64,000 nt of DNA from contig FJUW01000060.1 in NCBI GenBank assembly GCA_900074885.1, forward strand, positions 210,556 to 274,555, read 5' to 3'. The stretch comes from Rhynchosporium graminicola. Lineage: Eukaryota > Ascomycota > Leotiomycetes > Helotiales > Ploettnerulaceae. The notes under the pieces were generated by a model, which was not told the origin of the DNA, did no database searches, and saw only the letters and a list, made by a program, of their open reading frames with translations. A program made the position numbers and the translations under genes. This document shows positions 1 to 11,859 of the stretch, piece after piece; the first letter of the stretch is position 1, and each line of letters starts with the position of its first letter.

Positions 1-1185
1 CTTTAAAATCGACTATGAAACTCAGCGAAAGTCTCGCGTATATAGCTAAGTTATTATATTTCTAAGTAGTAGAAAGCGTTACGATAGTTATCTTCTTCTA
101 AACTAGTAAGGAAGTTCTTTTCTAGTAAAGAGATTATTTTATTACTAGTCTTAAACTTATTAGCGAGATACTAAGGTATAAGATACTTCTTAGCTAATCT
201 AGTAACTAGTCCCTATACGAGAACGCGCTAGGAGAAGTCCGTAGGGTAGTAGTCAGCGTTTATAGCTAGCTGATCTTATATCGATATTCTCTATTAGAGG
301 AAAGTAAGGTCTAACCTATTATCTAAAGGTAAGATCTTCTTAATAAGATAAGACTTCCTAGGGCGTAACTCTACTAATTCGGCGCCGAGGGAAGGAGATA
401 GTTTATTAGGAATAGTATCCTCTCTCTTAGTATTACGTATTAGAATAAAGTTTATTAGCTTATTAAATTCCGCTATACGCGGAGATTATAGTATTAGTTC
501 TAGTAGGAGAGTCGAAGACAGGCGAGGGACCCTTATAAGGAACCTATTTTATATAGAGATTAGTCTATTTATAGTATCTTCTAGAGAGTTATTCTTCTTC
601 TCTTAGTCTGCTAATTATTATAAGAGGGAATAGATCAGGTTCGAGTTACTTATAGTAATAAGAGTACTTAGCGATTATACTCTTAGTAAATTTCGCTTTT
701 ATTTTCCTTTCCCTCTTAGTTAGTACTTCCTTAATAAGGTATTAACGTTCTCTAAAGTAAGAGATATTTAAAGTAAGGAAAGGTATAATAGATTAGGTTC
801 AGAGGTAGAGCGGAAGGAGTCGCGTTAAGTCCCCTTAGAACTAGAGAGGTCTCTAATTTATTAGTTAAGAGCTATTCTAATAGCTTAAAAAGAGGTATAT
901 TAGGGCTATTTTAGCAGTAATACGTAGAGGTTAAAGTTCCGAGGTATTTATTATATTTTCTTCAAAATCTATCTATAATTCCTTTATACTAAAAGAGTTA
1001 TTAAAAGAGCGTTAGCGAAAACCTCCTCTATTATACTATTTGCGATAAGCTAAATTAAACCCTGATTTATAGTTATCCGAGAGATCTCTAGTATCTCGGC
1101 TATATACGAGTAGTTATCGAATAACTAACTTAATAGTAAGATATTATAATAAGCTATCTTCGGCTATCTTAATCTTTTTATTTAA
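1..1185 (-). mobile_element. Gypsy family A element, gag-proximal 5' part (cut by window edge)
   Basis: TA-rich, RIP-damaged DNA with no open frame. It matches, base for base apart from C/T and G/A changes, the stretch just inside the right LTR of the family A element at about 55,146-56,333. It is therefore the leader and gag-proximal part of a second family A copy in the same orientation (coding strand minus), continuing off the left edge. No intact coding sequence remains. Confidence 0.75.
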
Positions 1186-1453
1186 TATAATAATATAAGA
1201 CTTAAGGTAGTATATAAGTAAGAATAAATAAGTAGAGAGGCTAAGAGCGATCTTATATAGTCTACTACGAAGAAAATAAAAAGATAAGGAAAGAAGAAGA
1301 AGAGAGATAGAGTATAAAGCACCTTATATATATATACTAGTACTAGTCCGATACTATACCGGGTCGGATACTAGTTCTGCCGGGATACCTATGAACTTAG
1401 GCCCTATTATCTATCCTTCTTCTCATATGATATTCAGGTGAGCTGTCGTCATA
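1186..1453 (-). repeat. LTR, Gypsy family A (5' LTR of the left copy)
   Basis: 268 bp, aligned end to end with the family A LTRs at 48,838-49,106 and 56,334-56,602 and with the split solo LTR at 36,549/48,357. The unmutated ends in the solo copy read TGTAACGACA at the start and match ...TCGTCACA at the other end; here the start is RIP-changed to TATAATAATA. The right flank CTCTC lies inside a family C LTR. Confidence 0.8.
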
Positions 1454-1582
1454 CTCTCTCTCTAGGTATAACTATAAGGCTATACTAACTAATTATCCTC
1501 TAGTACCTACTAACCGCATCCCGCTAGCCCTGCCTGCTATAATACCTAGGAGCCTGAGGCCGTTATAGTATGGACCGTAACA
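1454..1582 (-). repeat. Truncated LTR of Gypsy family C
   Basis: 129 bp matching, in reverse complement, the first 129 bp of the family C LTR at 40,147-40,275 (TGTTACGG start at 1,582). It stops exactly where the family A LTR begins, so the left family A copy was inserted into this family C LTR. The other half should lie beyond the left edge, after the far LTR of that copy. Confidence 0.75.
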
Positions 1583-1895
1583 ATAGTTTATATTCACTAA
1601 CTAGATAAAGGTATACGTATAGTTAATAGTAATCTCTAGCCTTATACTAAGAGATAACTATAAGGGGTATATCGTATACTTTTATCTGTTATATATAGTC
1701 ACGTTATATCTAATTACCTGTATAGCCTAGTATATACTCATATAATCTCCTTATATATTTAAAGTAAGCTTTCTCTCTTCCTTTTGAAGAGATAACGCTC
1801 TCTATAATTAATATTCAGAGACTACTTTAATTCTCCATCTCCTGATACCTTAAAGTGATCTTTCACTACTAATAAAGCCTGCCTTACTTTTGTAT
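1583..1895. other. RIP-damaged repeat DNA, unassigned
   Basis: TA-rich stretch with the same depleted TpG/CpA look as the adjacent LTRs. I see no reading frame and no match to the other repeats in the window. Confidence 0.5.
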
Positions 1896-2161
1896 TATAA
1901 TAAGTTATACCTAAGATAATACTCGACGCTAAGTATCTCGCTAACTAATACTACTAAAGCACTATATGACGGGTTATACCTAGGAAGATACTCGACGCTA
2001 AGTATCTCGCTAACTAATACTCCTAAGGCACTAGTAGTAGTAGTACTATATCTTCTCCTTTTCTATTAAGGAAGAATTCTCCTTCGCTCTTCAGCTAATT
2101 CTTCCTATTAATTAAAGATACTATTTGCACTATACGCATACTTTGCACTCGCTCCGTGACA
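1896..2161 (-). repeat. Family B-like LTR with a 69-bp tandem duplication
   Basis: Read on the minus strand it starts TGTCACGGAGCGAGTGCAAA at 2,161, close to the family B LTR start (TGTCACGGGGCGAATGCAAA at 36,757). The distal end (TATGACGGGTTATACC at 1,965) resembles the family B LTR end. The last 69 bp are duplicated in tandem (1,896-1,964 and 1,965-2,033), the outer copy being more RIP-mutated. The middle of the LTR is diverged from family B, so this is a related subfamily or a heavily decayed copy. No matching target duplication was seen. Confidence 0.55.
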
Positions 2162-3074
2162 AGAATAGTAGTAGAACTCGATAGTATATTTATAAATAGA
2201 TCCTTACTATCGAATTCTAAGTAGGTGCTTCTTAGCTTATTCTTTCTTATTAGGGTCTCTGAAGACTCCTTTAATAATAGTAGTAAAGTCTATAATAGTT
2301 CGAAAGATAACTTAACTTATCTTAGTTATAATAGTAGAATAAGCCCTAGTTAAATATCGGTTAACTAAGTAATTACTTAAAGCTAGTTCGATCTAGTAAG
2401 CTATAGTATTATAAAGGAATAAAGTAATCTATAAGACTTTAAGTAAGTCTACTTCGAACTTATCTCTATTAAAGGCAAGGTATATTTAGTACTAAAAGAT
2501 AAATTATCTTAAGTTATTATAGTTTCTATAATAAGTATTAAGTAAGTTAACTTAAAGTAAAGTAAATTTATTAGTTTTCTTAATCTTATTAACTTAGGAT
2601 CCTTCTCCTATAACTAATCCTTCTTTAGGGGCTATTTCGTTATTACTAATAATACTTAAAGTAAAGTGCTTAAAGTATAATATTCCTAGTTCTGGTTAGT
2701 ACGTAGTATATAGGCTTATCAGTTAGTATTAGCTATAAAGTAAAGTAATAAGAAGTTCGGTTCTTAATTAGAATTAAGACGTTATAAGTAAGTATTAATT
2801 ACTATACAAATTCAAGTACGAAGCTCTTATCTAATAGCAGAAGTGCTAGTCTTATATAGAACCTTCGTTCCTCTATACTAGCTATATAAGACTATCTCGC
2901 AGAGCGCGTAAGCTCTCGCGACCTATCTAGTAGTTTAGTATATTACGTGATCCTAGATCACTTATAGCTATAATACTACTCGCTGTTTCGTATTATAACT
3001 GTCTAGTACGTACTACTTAGTAGTACTATCCGTAGTCTCGTTTTTGGTACTAAGAACTATGCCGGTTCGTGACA
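2162..3074. other. RIP-damaged repeat DNA up to the edge of the gene island
   Basis: TA-rich with no open frame. An imperfect 15-bp inverted repeat lies at 2,172-2,186/2,205-2,219. The block ends at 3,074 in ...TTCGTGACA, which reads TGTCACGAA on the minus strand and looks like one more LTR terminus; I could not fix its other end. From 3,075 the composition is normal. Confidence 0.5.
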
Positions 3075-5336
3075 GACATCTCTGGCGCCATCTGCAAGGG
3101 TATGTATTATTCATAAGCCGAGGCCTCGCTCAATTTCAGAACGGTGCATCTTTGATACCCCACTCTATGTACTATATTTCGCCCTTTTCCTTTCCAGTCC
3201 CTTTCTTTCCTATGGAGTCCTGAATTAGCTTCCAAATGAATCGTCGTATATTTACATCATGGAAGAAAGAGAGAAAGCTCCAGATGGCGTTGTGATATAA
3301 CTAGGCATCGGCAGCGAATCATACGCCTAGTAGAGTGGTGCAAGCGTTGTCTTGCCTACGTTTTGTATGAAGTATTAAAGAGTTTATACAGCATATCGAT
3401 ATCTGCTCCCCCGACTTTCCCACACGCTCTTGGGTTACAAACATATCTAGACGTTCTTTTGGTATCAAGAACATCGCGGCCCATCTGTCGTACTCCCTTT
3501 CAAAACGTCGTGTTATATCCCAAGAACTAGCAAGAAGAGACTCCCAGATGACCCGCGGCGGTAGTTCGATATTCATTTCACGAACAGTGCTGCAAGACAG
3601 TCACGCACGAGATTTTTTCTTTCTTTCTGCGAAGTTATTCAGAAACGTGAGGATTTGCTAATAAGTAGTGGGTATCCCAGATGGAGCAAAACGATCGTGG
3701 ACTACTTCCATTAAGAGAAAGAACAGATATCGTACACTGCTATATACCTGAGCTATTCCTATCCCTAGCGAAAGAACAAGAAAAAGAACGAGACCGGAAG
3801 AATTAGAATGGTTCTGTATTGTTTGTCCTAGATTCACCTTGTGCGATCCACTACTTCTTTTTCTGTTGTCTTATTTCTCTGAGCGAGATAAACAGACAGC
3901 AAGCGTAATCAACGCGATTCCCCCTGTCCGCTCCCTCCCATCTTCTAAAGAAACGCGTGTATTCGCCCCAGTTATTCATTATATTCTATTCTATTCCATC
4001 AAGGTTATTATCAGTCAAGACCTAGCCTACTACCTATCACTCACGCATATAATGAACCAGTCAACGGTCTCCTTCCCAGAATTCATATACTTTGGATAAC
4101 GTACATCAACCTCATCCGAGAGCGGTCTGGTTGAAGAGGTGGGTAGGTAGGCCATATCCTCCAGTTTTTAATCCCATGCCACGCTCTGCCCTCTATTTCC
4201 AAGATCCTTTCAAGCCTGCCTTCACATGAAAGAAATCCCTCTCTCCTCTCCTCCTCCTCCTGTCCTGGAGCCCGAGGGCTGTCGGTCAAGACTCCCACCG
4301 TCCTTCCCCTGCCCCCGTATAAAGATATATCCATTCATATTTCCCTAGATCCCGCTACGTAGTACTTCGCGATATAACAGAATGCTATCTATCTCTATGT
4401 GTATGAGCAAGTAAACAAGTAAACAAGCGAACGAACTTCAGGGCAAGAAGGAAGATTAGCATGAAGACCAACCTTTGGTATTCTTTACGTTAACTATTAG
4501 TCTCCTTTACAGTTATTATATTACGCGGTGAGGCGATATCGAATTCTATCCAGCGGATTCTTACTTACTTGTACTTAGCTACCTTGGCTAGCTGGCTAGT
4601 TTACCTTAGGTAGGTAGGTAGCTAGGTAGGTGATAAAGCTCATATATCTATGCATCTATCTATCTATCTATCTACCCATCTATCCACAGGACCGTGAAAA
4701 CATAAATGCATAACCTACCTAGATCAGGAGCTTTCATGACCTGACTTGAATTGCAGTGCCATTCTTTTGTTTCGATTTTTTTTTTTTACAAACAAGTCTT
4801 TCTTTTTTTTTCTTTCTCCACGTAGTAGCAGTAGCGAGATTCCTGTGCATTTGACCGTGAGTTGTTATGGCTGCGAGGTAGGCCAGATTTGTGATGTCGT
4901 TACTGAGGCGGACTGGCTGGCTGTACTGTGTTTGATCATCAAAGTGACATAGAGTGGGTAGATCAGTGAGGAAGGAATCTGATGACTTTTTATCGCTCAA
5001 CTCATGATGGAAAGTCGCTCAGCTAGTTTTACATCTTGCTACATCATATTGAATGGACTGAACGTAGCCATACTTGGCTCTTACTCGTAGACCGGAAAAT
5101 CTGGTATGCTGTTCTATACTGTGCTAGATCACAAGCTAGGTTTTCACTTTTGGGCGAGGAATGTGGCTAGCTCATGACAACGACTTCAGAGTCGTGGATT
5201 AAAGGTCTATTCCTATGGTAGGCCATGTCTAGTAATTGTACAGGGAAAAGAAAGAGGACCGCTTATGTATGCATGTGTGGCATGGCAGAGCATGTATGTG
5301 ATGTGATATGATATCGCGTGTGGGGGAATCTGCTTT
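3075..5336. other. Intergenic, no supported gene
   Basis: Normal-composition DNA between the repeat block and the 3' end of sed5. It holds only short open frames without splice-supported extension or recognisable motifs, several homopurine/homopyrimidine runs and the simple repeat at 4,595-4,685. It is probably partly sed5 3' sequence and partly decayed DNA. Confidence 0.5.
4595..4685. repeat. Compound tetranucleotide repeat
   Basis: A (GGTA)n-like run followed by a (CTAT)n run, with interruptions. It lies in intergenic DNA. Confidence 0.7.
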
Positions 5337-6503
5337 TTATCCCGCGATGAGTACCCAGAGTCTGTTGACTGTTAACACTGCTTACGTCTGGGTGGTGGTT
5401 GGAGAGACATATCCGGGTGGCGGATAGAGGAGGGTAGGTTAATGGGGAGCAAAGAGGGACAGGAAGGGAAGGGTGAAGGAAATGGGAAAGAAGAAAGGGA
5501 CTCACAAAAAGAAAATCATCAACACCCCAAACATCTTGGCAACCAACCAGCGGTTCCCACTCACCCTGCTCCAATACTTCAACAACTCCCTCTGCGCGCC
5601 CTGCACATTATCAACCACATCCTCGGTATTTGCATCGATCCTCTGAATCATCTCGCTCTGCTCTGAAACCATACTCGCTAACTGTCCAAAGATGCCTCCA
5701 AGTTCACTGATCGTCCTCTCGATCGCTTCGATTGCTTCGCCTCTCTGCTGGATATATGTGTTTTGAGGTTGTGCTTCTTCCATCATCAATAACTGCTGAT
5801 CGCCTACAGGATTTAGAGATAACAGATCCTGCCCTGGCCCAGGCGAGCCTCGATTTGGCGTACTGTACAAGGGAGACGCGGATTGTGAGATTGAAGGCGC
5901 AACATTCGCGGAAACGGAAGACACAAAGTTCTCTGTTCGGGCGCGCGAGGCTTGGATATTCTGGGTGCGGACTTCGAGGACATCTTTGAAATTCACGGAG
6001 ACGTCCGTGAGTTTTCCTTGTAAGAGGAAAACGACGTTCTTGTTGTGTTCACCTTCTTGATCGGCTCCTTTGGGATGTTGTGACCGAGTGAGGGTTTGGA
6101 GAGAACCGATTTGTTGGTTGAGAGATGACAGGTCTTGTTTGATTATCGAGGTTAGTTCGTTGATTTCTATAGGCCGGTCGTCGAAGAGGGTTTTCCTTTT
6201 GGCCACTGCCGGACATTAGCATTTGGTCTTGACTCGATCCTTCTGTAGGTAAAGCATACGTTGCGCCAGCTTTTCTAATTTGCCCATTGTTGTTGAGATG
6301 CCTCTCCCTATCTCAGCTGCCCTCCTTGCGAAATCGGACCGCCTTGGTTTCCCATCTGAGGAGCCATGCGCGGCAGCTTTTTGCGAGTCTGTGAGGAGAG
6401 ATTGTCGCTGTGCTCCTACTTTCGATGACGCATGGCGCTTTTGAGCTTGTGCGAGGACAGATTTGAACTCGTTCGTCCGGTCTTGAATCGAGGAGACGGC
6501 CAT
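5337..6503 (-). CDS. sed5: Syntaxin-5 type Qa-SNARE Sed5
   Basis: Target SNARE of the Golgi that drives fusion of ER-derived and intra-Golgi vesicles. Three exons are inferred: 6503-6260, 6205-5506 and 5361-5337, giving 322 aa, close to the usual Sed5 length. Intron 1 (54 nt) has GTATGC, a CTAAT branch and CAG; the join restores the family stretch around LAQLAKRKTLFDDRP. Intron 2 (144 nt) starts GTGAGT. Of several nearby acceptors only the one at 5,362 completes the membrane anchor (...IFFLLWVLIAG, stop). The N-terminus MAVSSIQDRTNEFKS is the Sed5 signature that binds the SM protein Sly1. The SNARE motif spans about residues 235-297, with zero-layer Gln 264, followed by a C-terminal membrane segment at about 300-321. 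An upstream in-frame ATG (6,590) was not chosen because the conserved N-terminus begins at 6,503. It is divergent from the 1304-aa gene. Confidence 0.93.
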
Positions 6504-7221
6504 CGCGAAGACCTGGCGCAAGAGGAAAGGGTGATTTTGGTCCAGTCGATCTAGGAGGGTGTAGAAATGGTATGCGCCGAGTCGCAACAATGGTCCGAGT
6601 CTCCTTGCTTTTTATGAGGCTGCTGCCTGTTCGGATGTTCGGATCTTTCCTGTAATCTGGCTATTGTACAGTCGCGTTGTATTTTGTTGGGGCTTCAAAT
6701 GGTTACAAAGAAAGGCAAGAGGTGAGGAATGAGGTGTCTGAGTCGGAGGTGTTTGTCCCAAAGTGCTGAAAAGGGGAAAACAAGTCGTGGTTGAGGCTGA
6801 GAATTCGCGACAGGACAGCTTGGTGTTTCGCTGTTCTGATCCCTGACCTCCTATGCAGGTTGTCAGTGCAGTGAAGCCAAGCAGAAACTATTTCCAGAAG
6901 CACAAGCACACCCCAGATTACAGCCTCATATATACGGCCTCACATCAGGCCGTAACACAGGACCAGCTATAAGTACGTACCTCGTAAATGTAAAAAGTAC
7001 TTCAAGTAAGTGGCCCAGACATCAGCGATGCCATTGGTTTTCAGAAGTGGCTGGTGACCTACCTCCATGTTGTGTTGCGCCTCGAACCAATCAGCTCCAG
7101 TGGCTGTGCAGTGAATGATGCTAGTGTAGATCCATCCTTGACAGGGAGGGCCGTGGATGAACAGGGGTTGGGCCAAGAAAAGCAGCACTTACTTACTTTA
7201 CTGTAATACCTACTTCACTTC

Positions 7222-7248
7222 GAGGAGAGGAGAGGAGAGGAGAGGAGG
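7222..7248 (+). repeat. GGAGA pentanucleotide repeat
   Basis: About five tandem GGAGA units in the probable promoter or leader of the 1304-aa gene. The other strand is a CT-rich tract of the kind often found near fungal transcription starts. Confidence 0.75.
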
Positions 7249-7631
7249 ACCAGGAAACAGAGGCAGGCAAAGACGGCACGGCATCATCGCTTTCCTTCGC
7301 CTCTTCAACATCGTTCTGAACCCTTCCTTCCCATCACATATATATCACATCAGAGAATACATTCAAAATCCTACCACCTCAATTTCGACATCAAGGAATC
7401 CCCAGCACACCCTACTTATAATAAATAAATAGCCTCATCTCTTGTTGGTTTGCTTTGCGTTGCACTGCCGAGTCTAAAAACAAGTCTATACCTACTCTAT
7501 CTACCCTACCTACCACTGTAATACACGGTGAGGGCTTAGCCGGCCGTCCCTGGTCCTATTGTACTACTTACTGCACCTCGCTCGCTAGTGGTCGCGACAC
7601 CAATAATTTCTTTCCAGTCTCGCCCAGTGTC

Positions 7632-7658
7632 GTTCCAGCCGTTCCAGCCGTTCCAGCC
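7632..7658 (+). repeat. Triple 9-bp repeat (GTTCCAGCC x3)
   Basis: Three perfect head-to-tail copies of GTTCCAGCC in the leader upstream of the 7,884 start codon. Function unknown; it may simply be replication slippage. Confidence 0.85.
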
Positions 7659-7883
7659 TTTCGGAGGAGGATCAACCAACACGCACGTAACCTCGCTCTC
7701 GCCTCGTCATTTATCCTCTTTGCTCTCTCTCCCTGCTCTCCATCTCCGCCTCCACCATCATATCATACCATACCATACCACTCGGCATCTTTCGCAAATA
7801 CTTCTTTTACATCAATGCTTCCATGATCATCACTGCGATAGGCTTGCAGTGAGGTTCGAGTCGCTGCAGATAGCCAGCCCATC

Positions 7884-10800
7884 ATGGCGCGTCCTTTTCC
7901 AAACACCTTCGACAAGGATTCCCCAATGTGAGGAGTTCCAAATCTGTATCCATGCCTCACATCACAAGATACTAATATCCCCCACCAGGAGCCCGCAATC
8001 CGCCGTTTCCTACCAGACGAATGTCAATCGGCAGAAGACGAAGAAATGGACCGAGGCAAAGCCGGTCGATTACGGAGGAGATGATTGGGGCGACGATGAT
8101 GATTACGACCAACCCCCTCCTCCCATTTCGAAACCAACAGGACCGCGACAGCGGCAAGGCCAAGCCGGAGGAAGCTCTTGGAGGCTTGATTCTCCCGTGG
8201 TGGATAATGGAAGGAAATATGGCGACCTCCCTCCTTTGCCTGGAGCCAGTACATCACGACCACGAGCGAACTCTTTCGACGCAGATGACGAGAAGCGAAA
8301 CTTCTCGAATAGCTTGAACCAGCCTCCACTGGCTTCCAATGCGCCCGCGACAAGGTTCCCACAGGCAACTGGTGCTGTGACTCCTCGTAATGCCAGCAGT
8401 CCGCCTCTTTCGATTAGCACCCAACCATCTGCTCAGCCTCCTGTTGGTCTTCGACAAGCCAGCCAAATCTCGCCAGTTCCAGAATCTCCACACCCAAATA
8501 TACTAATGCCTGGGCCAGGAGTGCTAAGTAACGAGGAGAGCTTTGTCGTATCCCCGATGTCTGAACCAAGAACATCCTCGAGTACTGGTGACTTTCACGC
8601 GAATCGAGATTTCTCACCATCTGCTCTTCCACCACCTCATACTACTCGACCCTCTCCTGCGCCCCAAGGCGCAAGTGATCAGACACCCAGCCAGAGATTC
8701 CCTGCGCGGCAGAGTAGTTTAAGCCAGGTTAGTGGACCCCCCTCGGACGTAGTCATGAGTGCGGGATCCCAGAATACCACCCCAAAGCCGTGGACGGGAG
8801 CCAGGCCTGCCTCCCCAGGAACAGGTGCGAAATCACCCGCCAGCCCTGCCAAGGCCCTTCCCTTTATCAGACCTGCAGATATTTACCGACGAGCCGAGGA
8901 AGACCGGAGACAGTCCATTGAATCTGGTGGAAGACCTAGCATGGACTCCCTTGTGGGCACTAGAGGTGCTCCGGATAATAGTGCTGCCAAACGAAGAGCA
9001 AGTTCTGAAACTGACGATGGTTCTGAATCTGGCCGACGCCCAGGGCCTATCTTGGAACCTGTCAAGGAACGGAAAAGCGAATATGGCTTCGAAGGGTTCA
9101 ATGTTAACGATCGTGGTCCAGAGCAGAGTCAGCCCCACATTCAACAGGAAGGTCTACCGAAACAGAATCTCGGTGTGGAAGACATACGGCGGCAATCCAC
9201 TAGCCCTAAGCTTCCAGATCTGGGCAGAATGTCTGGCTTTGGAATGGACTTCTTTTCTCCAACAGATGTCGAAGCGATAAGTGAGGATTCCAAAACGACT
9301 CCAACGACGGCGACGTTGTCTTCCCCAGAACAAGATCTCAAGCTACGAAGCCAACCTTCCTTTGGCTTCAAATCAGTTGTGAATCAAGCTTTTGATACGA
9401 CTGATGATCATTCACTTCCTGACACTCCTGCCTCTCGAAGTGGTAATGGAGTAAACAGAACCGATAGTGAAAGTACTGGCACTGGTGGAATCAGCCCTAT
9501 CATGAGCAGAGTAGCCAGTACTGCTTTGCCGGAAACTCGCAACCAGGATAGGTCTACACCTGCCATCATGGAAGCCATGGAACCAGACTCCCCCGGGAAA
9601 GCTAGAAATGATGGTCATGGGCATACCTCTAACGCCCCACAAGCTCCCGGATTCAAGCCCGGCCATCGTCGAGACATCAGCACGCCTAGTCCGGGCAATA
9701 GTCCCGCCAGAACGCCGGATTTGGCAAAACCTCAACACCAACCTGGCAGCCAACATGCTTTCGTGGACGAGTCACCTAATGTTACTACGCCAACTATCGA
9801 GGAGCCACTGCACGCCCCGCGACCATTTACAGAGCGTGAAGCAAGCTTTCGTCCATCACTCCCGGGAGGCTGGACGTCTTATGCGACGACAGCTCAAAGT
9901 GAATTTCCCACTCCTGGAGCTACTGGAATTCCTCTCAATGAGGGTGCTACTCGCGATGATAGTGAACACGATCTTACGCCCACAACCACGAAACGCTCAC
10001 TAGCCCAAAGTGTTTCGGGTGCCAGTGTTCTTGGAGCTACATTGGGAAGTGCTGCACGTGGTAGACACGATCATACCAGTCCATCTGGAGCTGCAAAGAC
10101 TGAAGGTTCAAGAGCTGCTGTTGGCGGTTCCTCATTAGTATCGCCTGACGCTACTACTTCATCCACTGGGCATATGCGCCCGTCCCAAGCTCTCGAAGCA
10201 AGCTATCTGCCACTTGTGAATGCTCCGGCAGAGACTCAATTACGTCCAGATGCTGTGAACAGACCCGTCTCATCACAAGCAACACCTCCTCCACCGCCAC
10301 CAAAAGATACCACTACCAATGATCAGTCACATTCGACATCGGATTACTTTCCCACGATACCAATGGCGAGGACTTCCCAAGATCTTGAAAGCAGGGAACG
10401 TTCCCAATCACCAGTCCGGCCACAGATCATACCTACATTAGGCAGAGATTCCGGTGATTACTGCGAAGAGAACGATAAGCTCCAGGAGGAGATCGTCAGA
10501 AGCCTAACTCCCACACCCTCACATGCAAATGCCCATGCAACCGGTGCAGTGTCCAATCGCATGAACACAGGTATACTTGGGGACAACCGTGAAAGCTCTT
10601 ACCTTCCCAGCGAGTACGACAACTATTGGGCGACGACGAACAATGATAAAGAAGACCTGGCGAATGCAGATGCACACAAGGATGTCGCAGAGGTTCGTCC
10701 ACTGACCGCAAGCACGGCAAAGAGTGGTCTTGAATCACCGGTGCCTGCTCCGTTAAGCCCTCATCGACACGATGAGTCTCTGCAACCCCCTCGCCCCGCA

Positions 10801-11859
10801 CTGCAGAGCCGATTCTCTTGGGAGCAGAGCTCAGAAAATGTAATCGCGGCTATCAATCGGGAACAAGGATTTCTTGCCACAGGCACTTCTACGCGCAGTC
10901 CACTTGCCAATGGGCTCCCTGGGTCAGTCGTCGCTGTCGAGGAAGGAAAGGAAATTGCACCTCGATCTCGGCCGGGAACGGCGGGTGACACGTCAACAGA
11001 GCACCATGAAGTCAGAAACACCGCTGTTGTGGCTGGTGGAGCTGCTTCCGCAGCGGGCGCTGCTCCGGTCTCTTACTCGGATAGACCTGAAGAGAAGTCT
11101 CGTCGTCTATCGCTAGCAGAGGAGAAGGATCCGCGGGTCACCTCACATCCCGTTTCGCCGACTCCACCCGAAGACGAGCACCCTTCAAGGTCACCACAGC
11201 ACAGTTTCCCCGCTTCCCCCGAGGCTTATCAACATTCACCAGCGCCCCCAAGCACAGTATCGCCGGTTGCATCTTCCGTGCACCCATTTGCTCCAACACA
11301 AGCTGCGGGCAGACTCTTAGCCTTCCGAGAAATCGTTGCTATGAAGTCACCTCAAGAAAGAATCAAGACATTTGATGAGACGAGAAGTCGTTTTGCTACT
11401 ATGGATTCTGGCTTGAACGACTGGATTGACAAGCTGCAAGGCCAGTTTCCTGATGATCACGGCAACGTTACAGGTTCGTGGGTCAATTCACGAGCAAGCA
11501 TGCCCGCTGGCTCAGCGCGAGGCAAATTCACAAAAGCACCATCGGTTGGTCCTGCACCACCTTCACAGCAACCGTACTTCCAGCAACATCTAAACGCTAG
11601 CTCTCCCCCCTTACCATCTACACCAATTAATGGCGCTTCTACCTCGAGACCTTCACCAGGCATGCCGTCCGGCTCACACCATGGTCCAGGAGGTTCCGCT
11701 GGTAGCAAAATGACAACACAACAGGTTCAGGCTAAAGGCAAGGAGTTGTTACATACAGCTGGGATTTTCGGTGGTAAGGCGGGCAAGGCTGGAAAAGGAC
11801 TACTAGCCAAGGGCAAGAACAAGCTTCGAGCTGCCGGTGGTGGCGACAAGGTAGATTGA
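7884..11859 (+). CDS. Large Ser/Pro-rich, probably disordered protein of unknown function (1304 aa)
   Basis: Two exons: 7884-7927 and 7989-11859. The 61-nt intron has GTGAGG, a perfect TACTAAT and CAG; the join gives MARPFPNTFDKDSPMSPQSA and is in phase, so I prefer this start to the longer open frame that begins at 7,588 and reads through the intron. I do not recognise the gene. Visible parts: a basic then acidic-aromatic N-terminal block (TKKWTEAKP, then GGDDWGDDDDYD) within residues 28-60; about 1,050 residues rich in S, P, T, A, Q and charged residues with polyproline (PPPPPPK); a compact block at about 1123-1180 with a helix-like stretch (LLAFREIVAMKSPQERIKTF, then LNDWIDKL); and a Gly/Lys tail at about 1256-1304 ending GGGDKVD. 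There is no signal peptide or membrane segment. The order of parts suggests a scaffold or adaptor with conserved ends and a flexible middle; this is inference. It lies 389 bp upstream of, and co-oriented with, another giant low-complexity gene. Confidence 0.85.

Larger units (their letters stand above)
6504..7883. promoter_or_regulatory. Divergent intergenic region, sed5 / 1304-aa gene
   Basis: 1.38 kb separating two divergently transcribed genes, so it should hold both promoters. Visible are a CCAAT box at 7,087-7,091, a purine-rich GGAGA run at 7,222-7,248, a triple 9-bp repeat at 7,632-7,658 and pyrimidine-rich stretches just upstream of the 7,884 start. Open frames in the last 400 bp look like leader sequence, not genes. 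Confidence 0.5.

Noticed and set aside
3319..3576. 85-codon minus-strand frame
   Set aside because: It has some protein-like composition, but no motif, no clear splice partner and no second exon. It could be a gene fragment, but I cannot support it.
7845..7870. tRNA-like B-box (GGTTCGAGTC)
   Set aside because: There is no A-box at the right distance and no cloverleaf can be drawn; it lies in the leader of the 1304-aa gene.
7588..7883. N-terminal extension of the 1304-aa protein from an ATG at 7,588
   Set aside because: The frame runs through a textbook intron (7,928-7,988, with TACTAAT branch); the spliced start at 7,884 is in another frame and gives a better N-terminus. The extension is low-complexity leader sequence.
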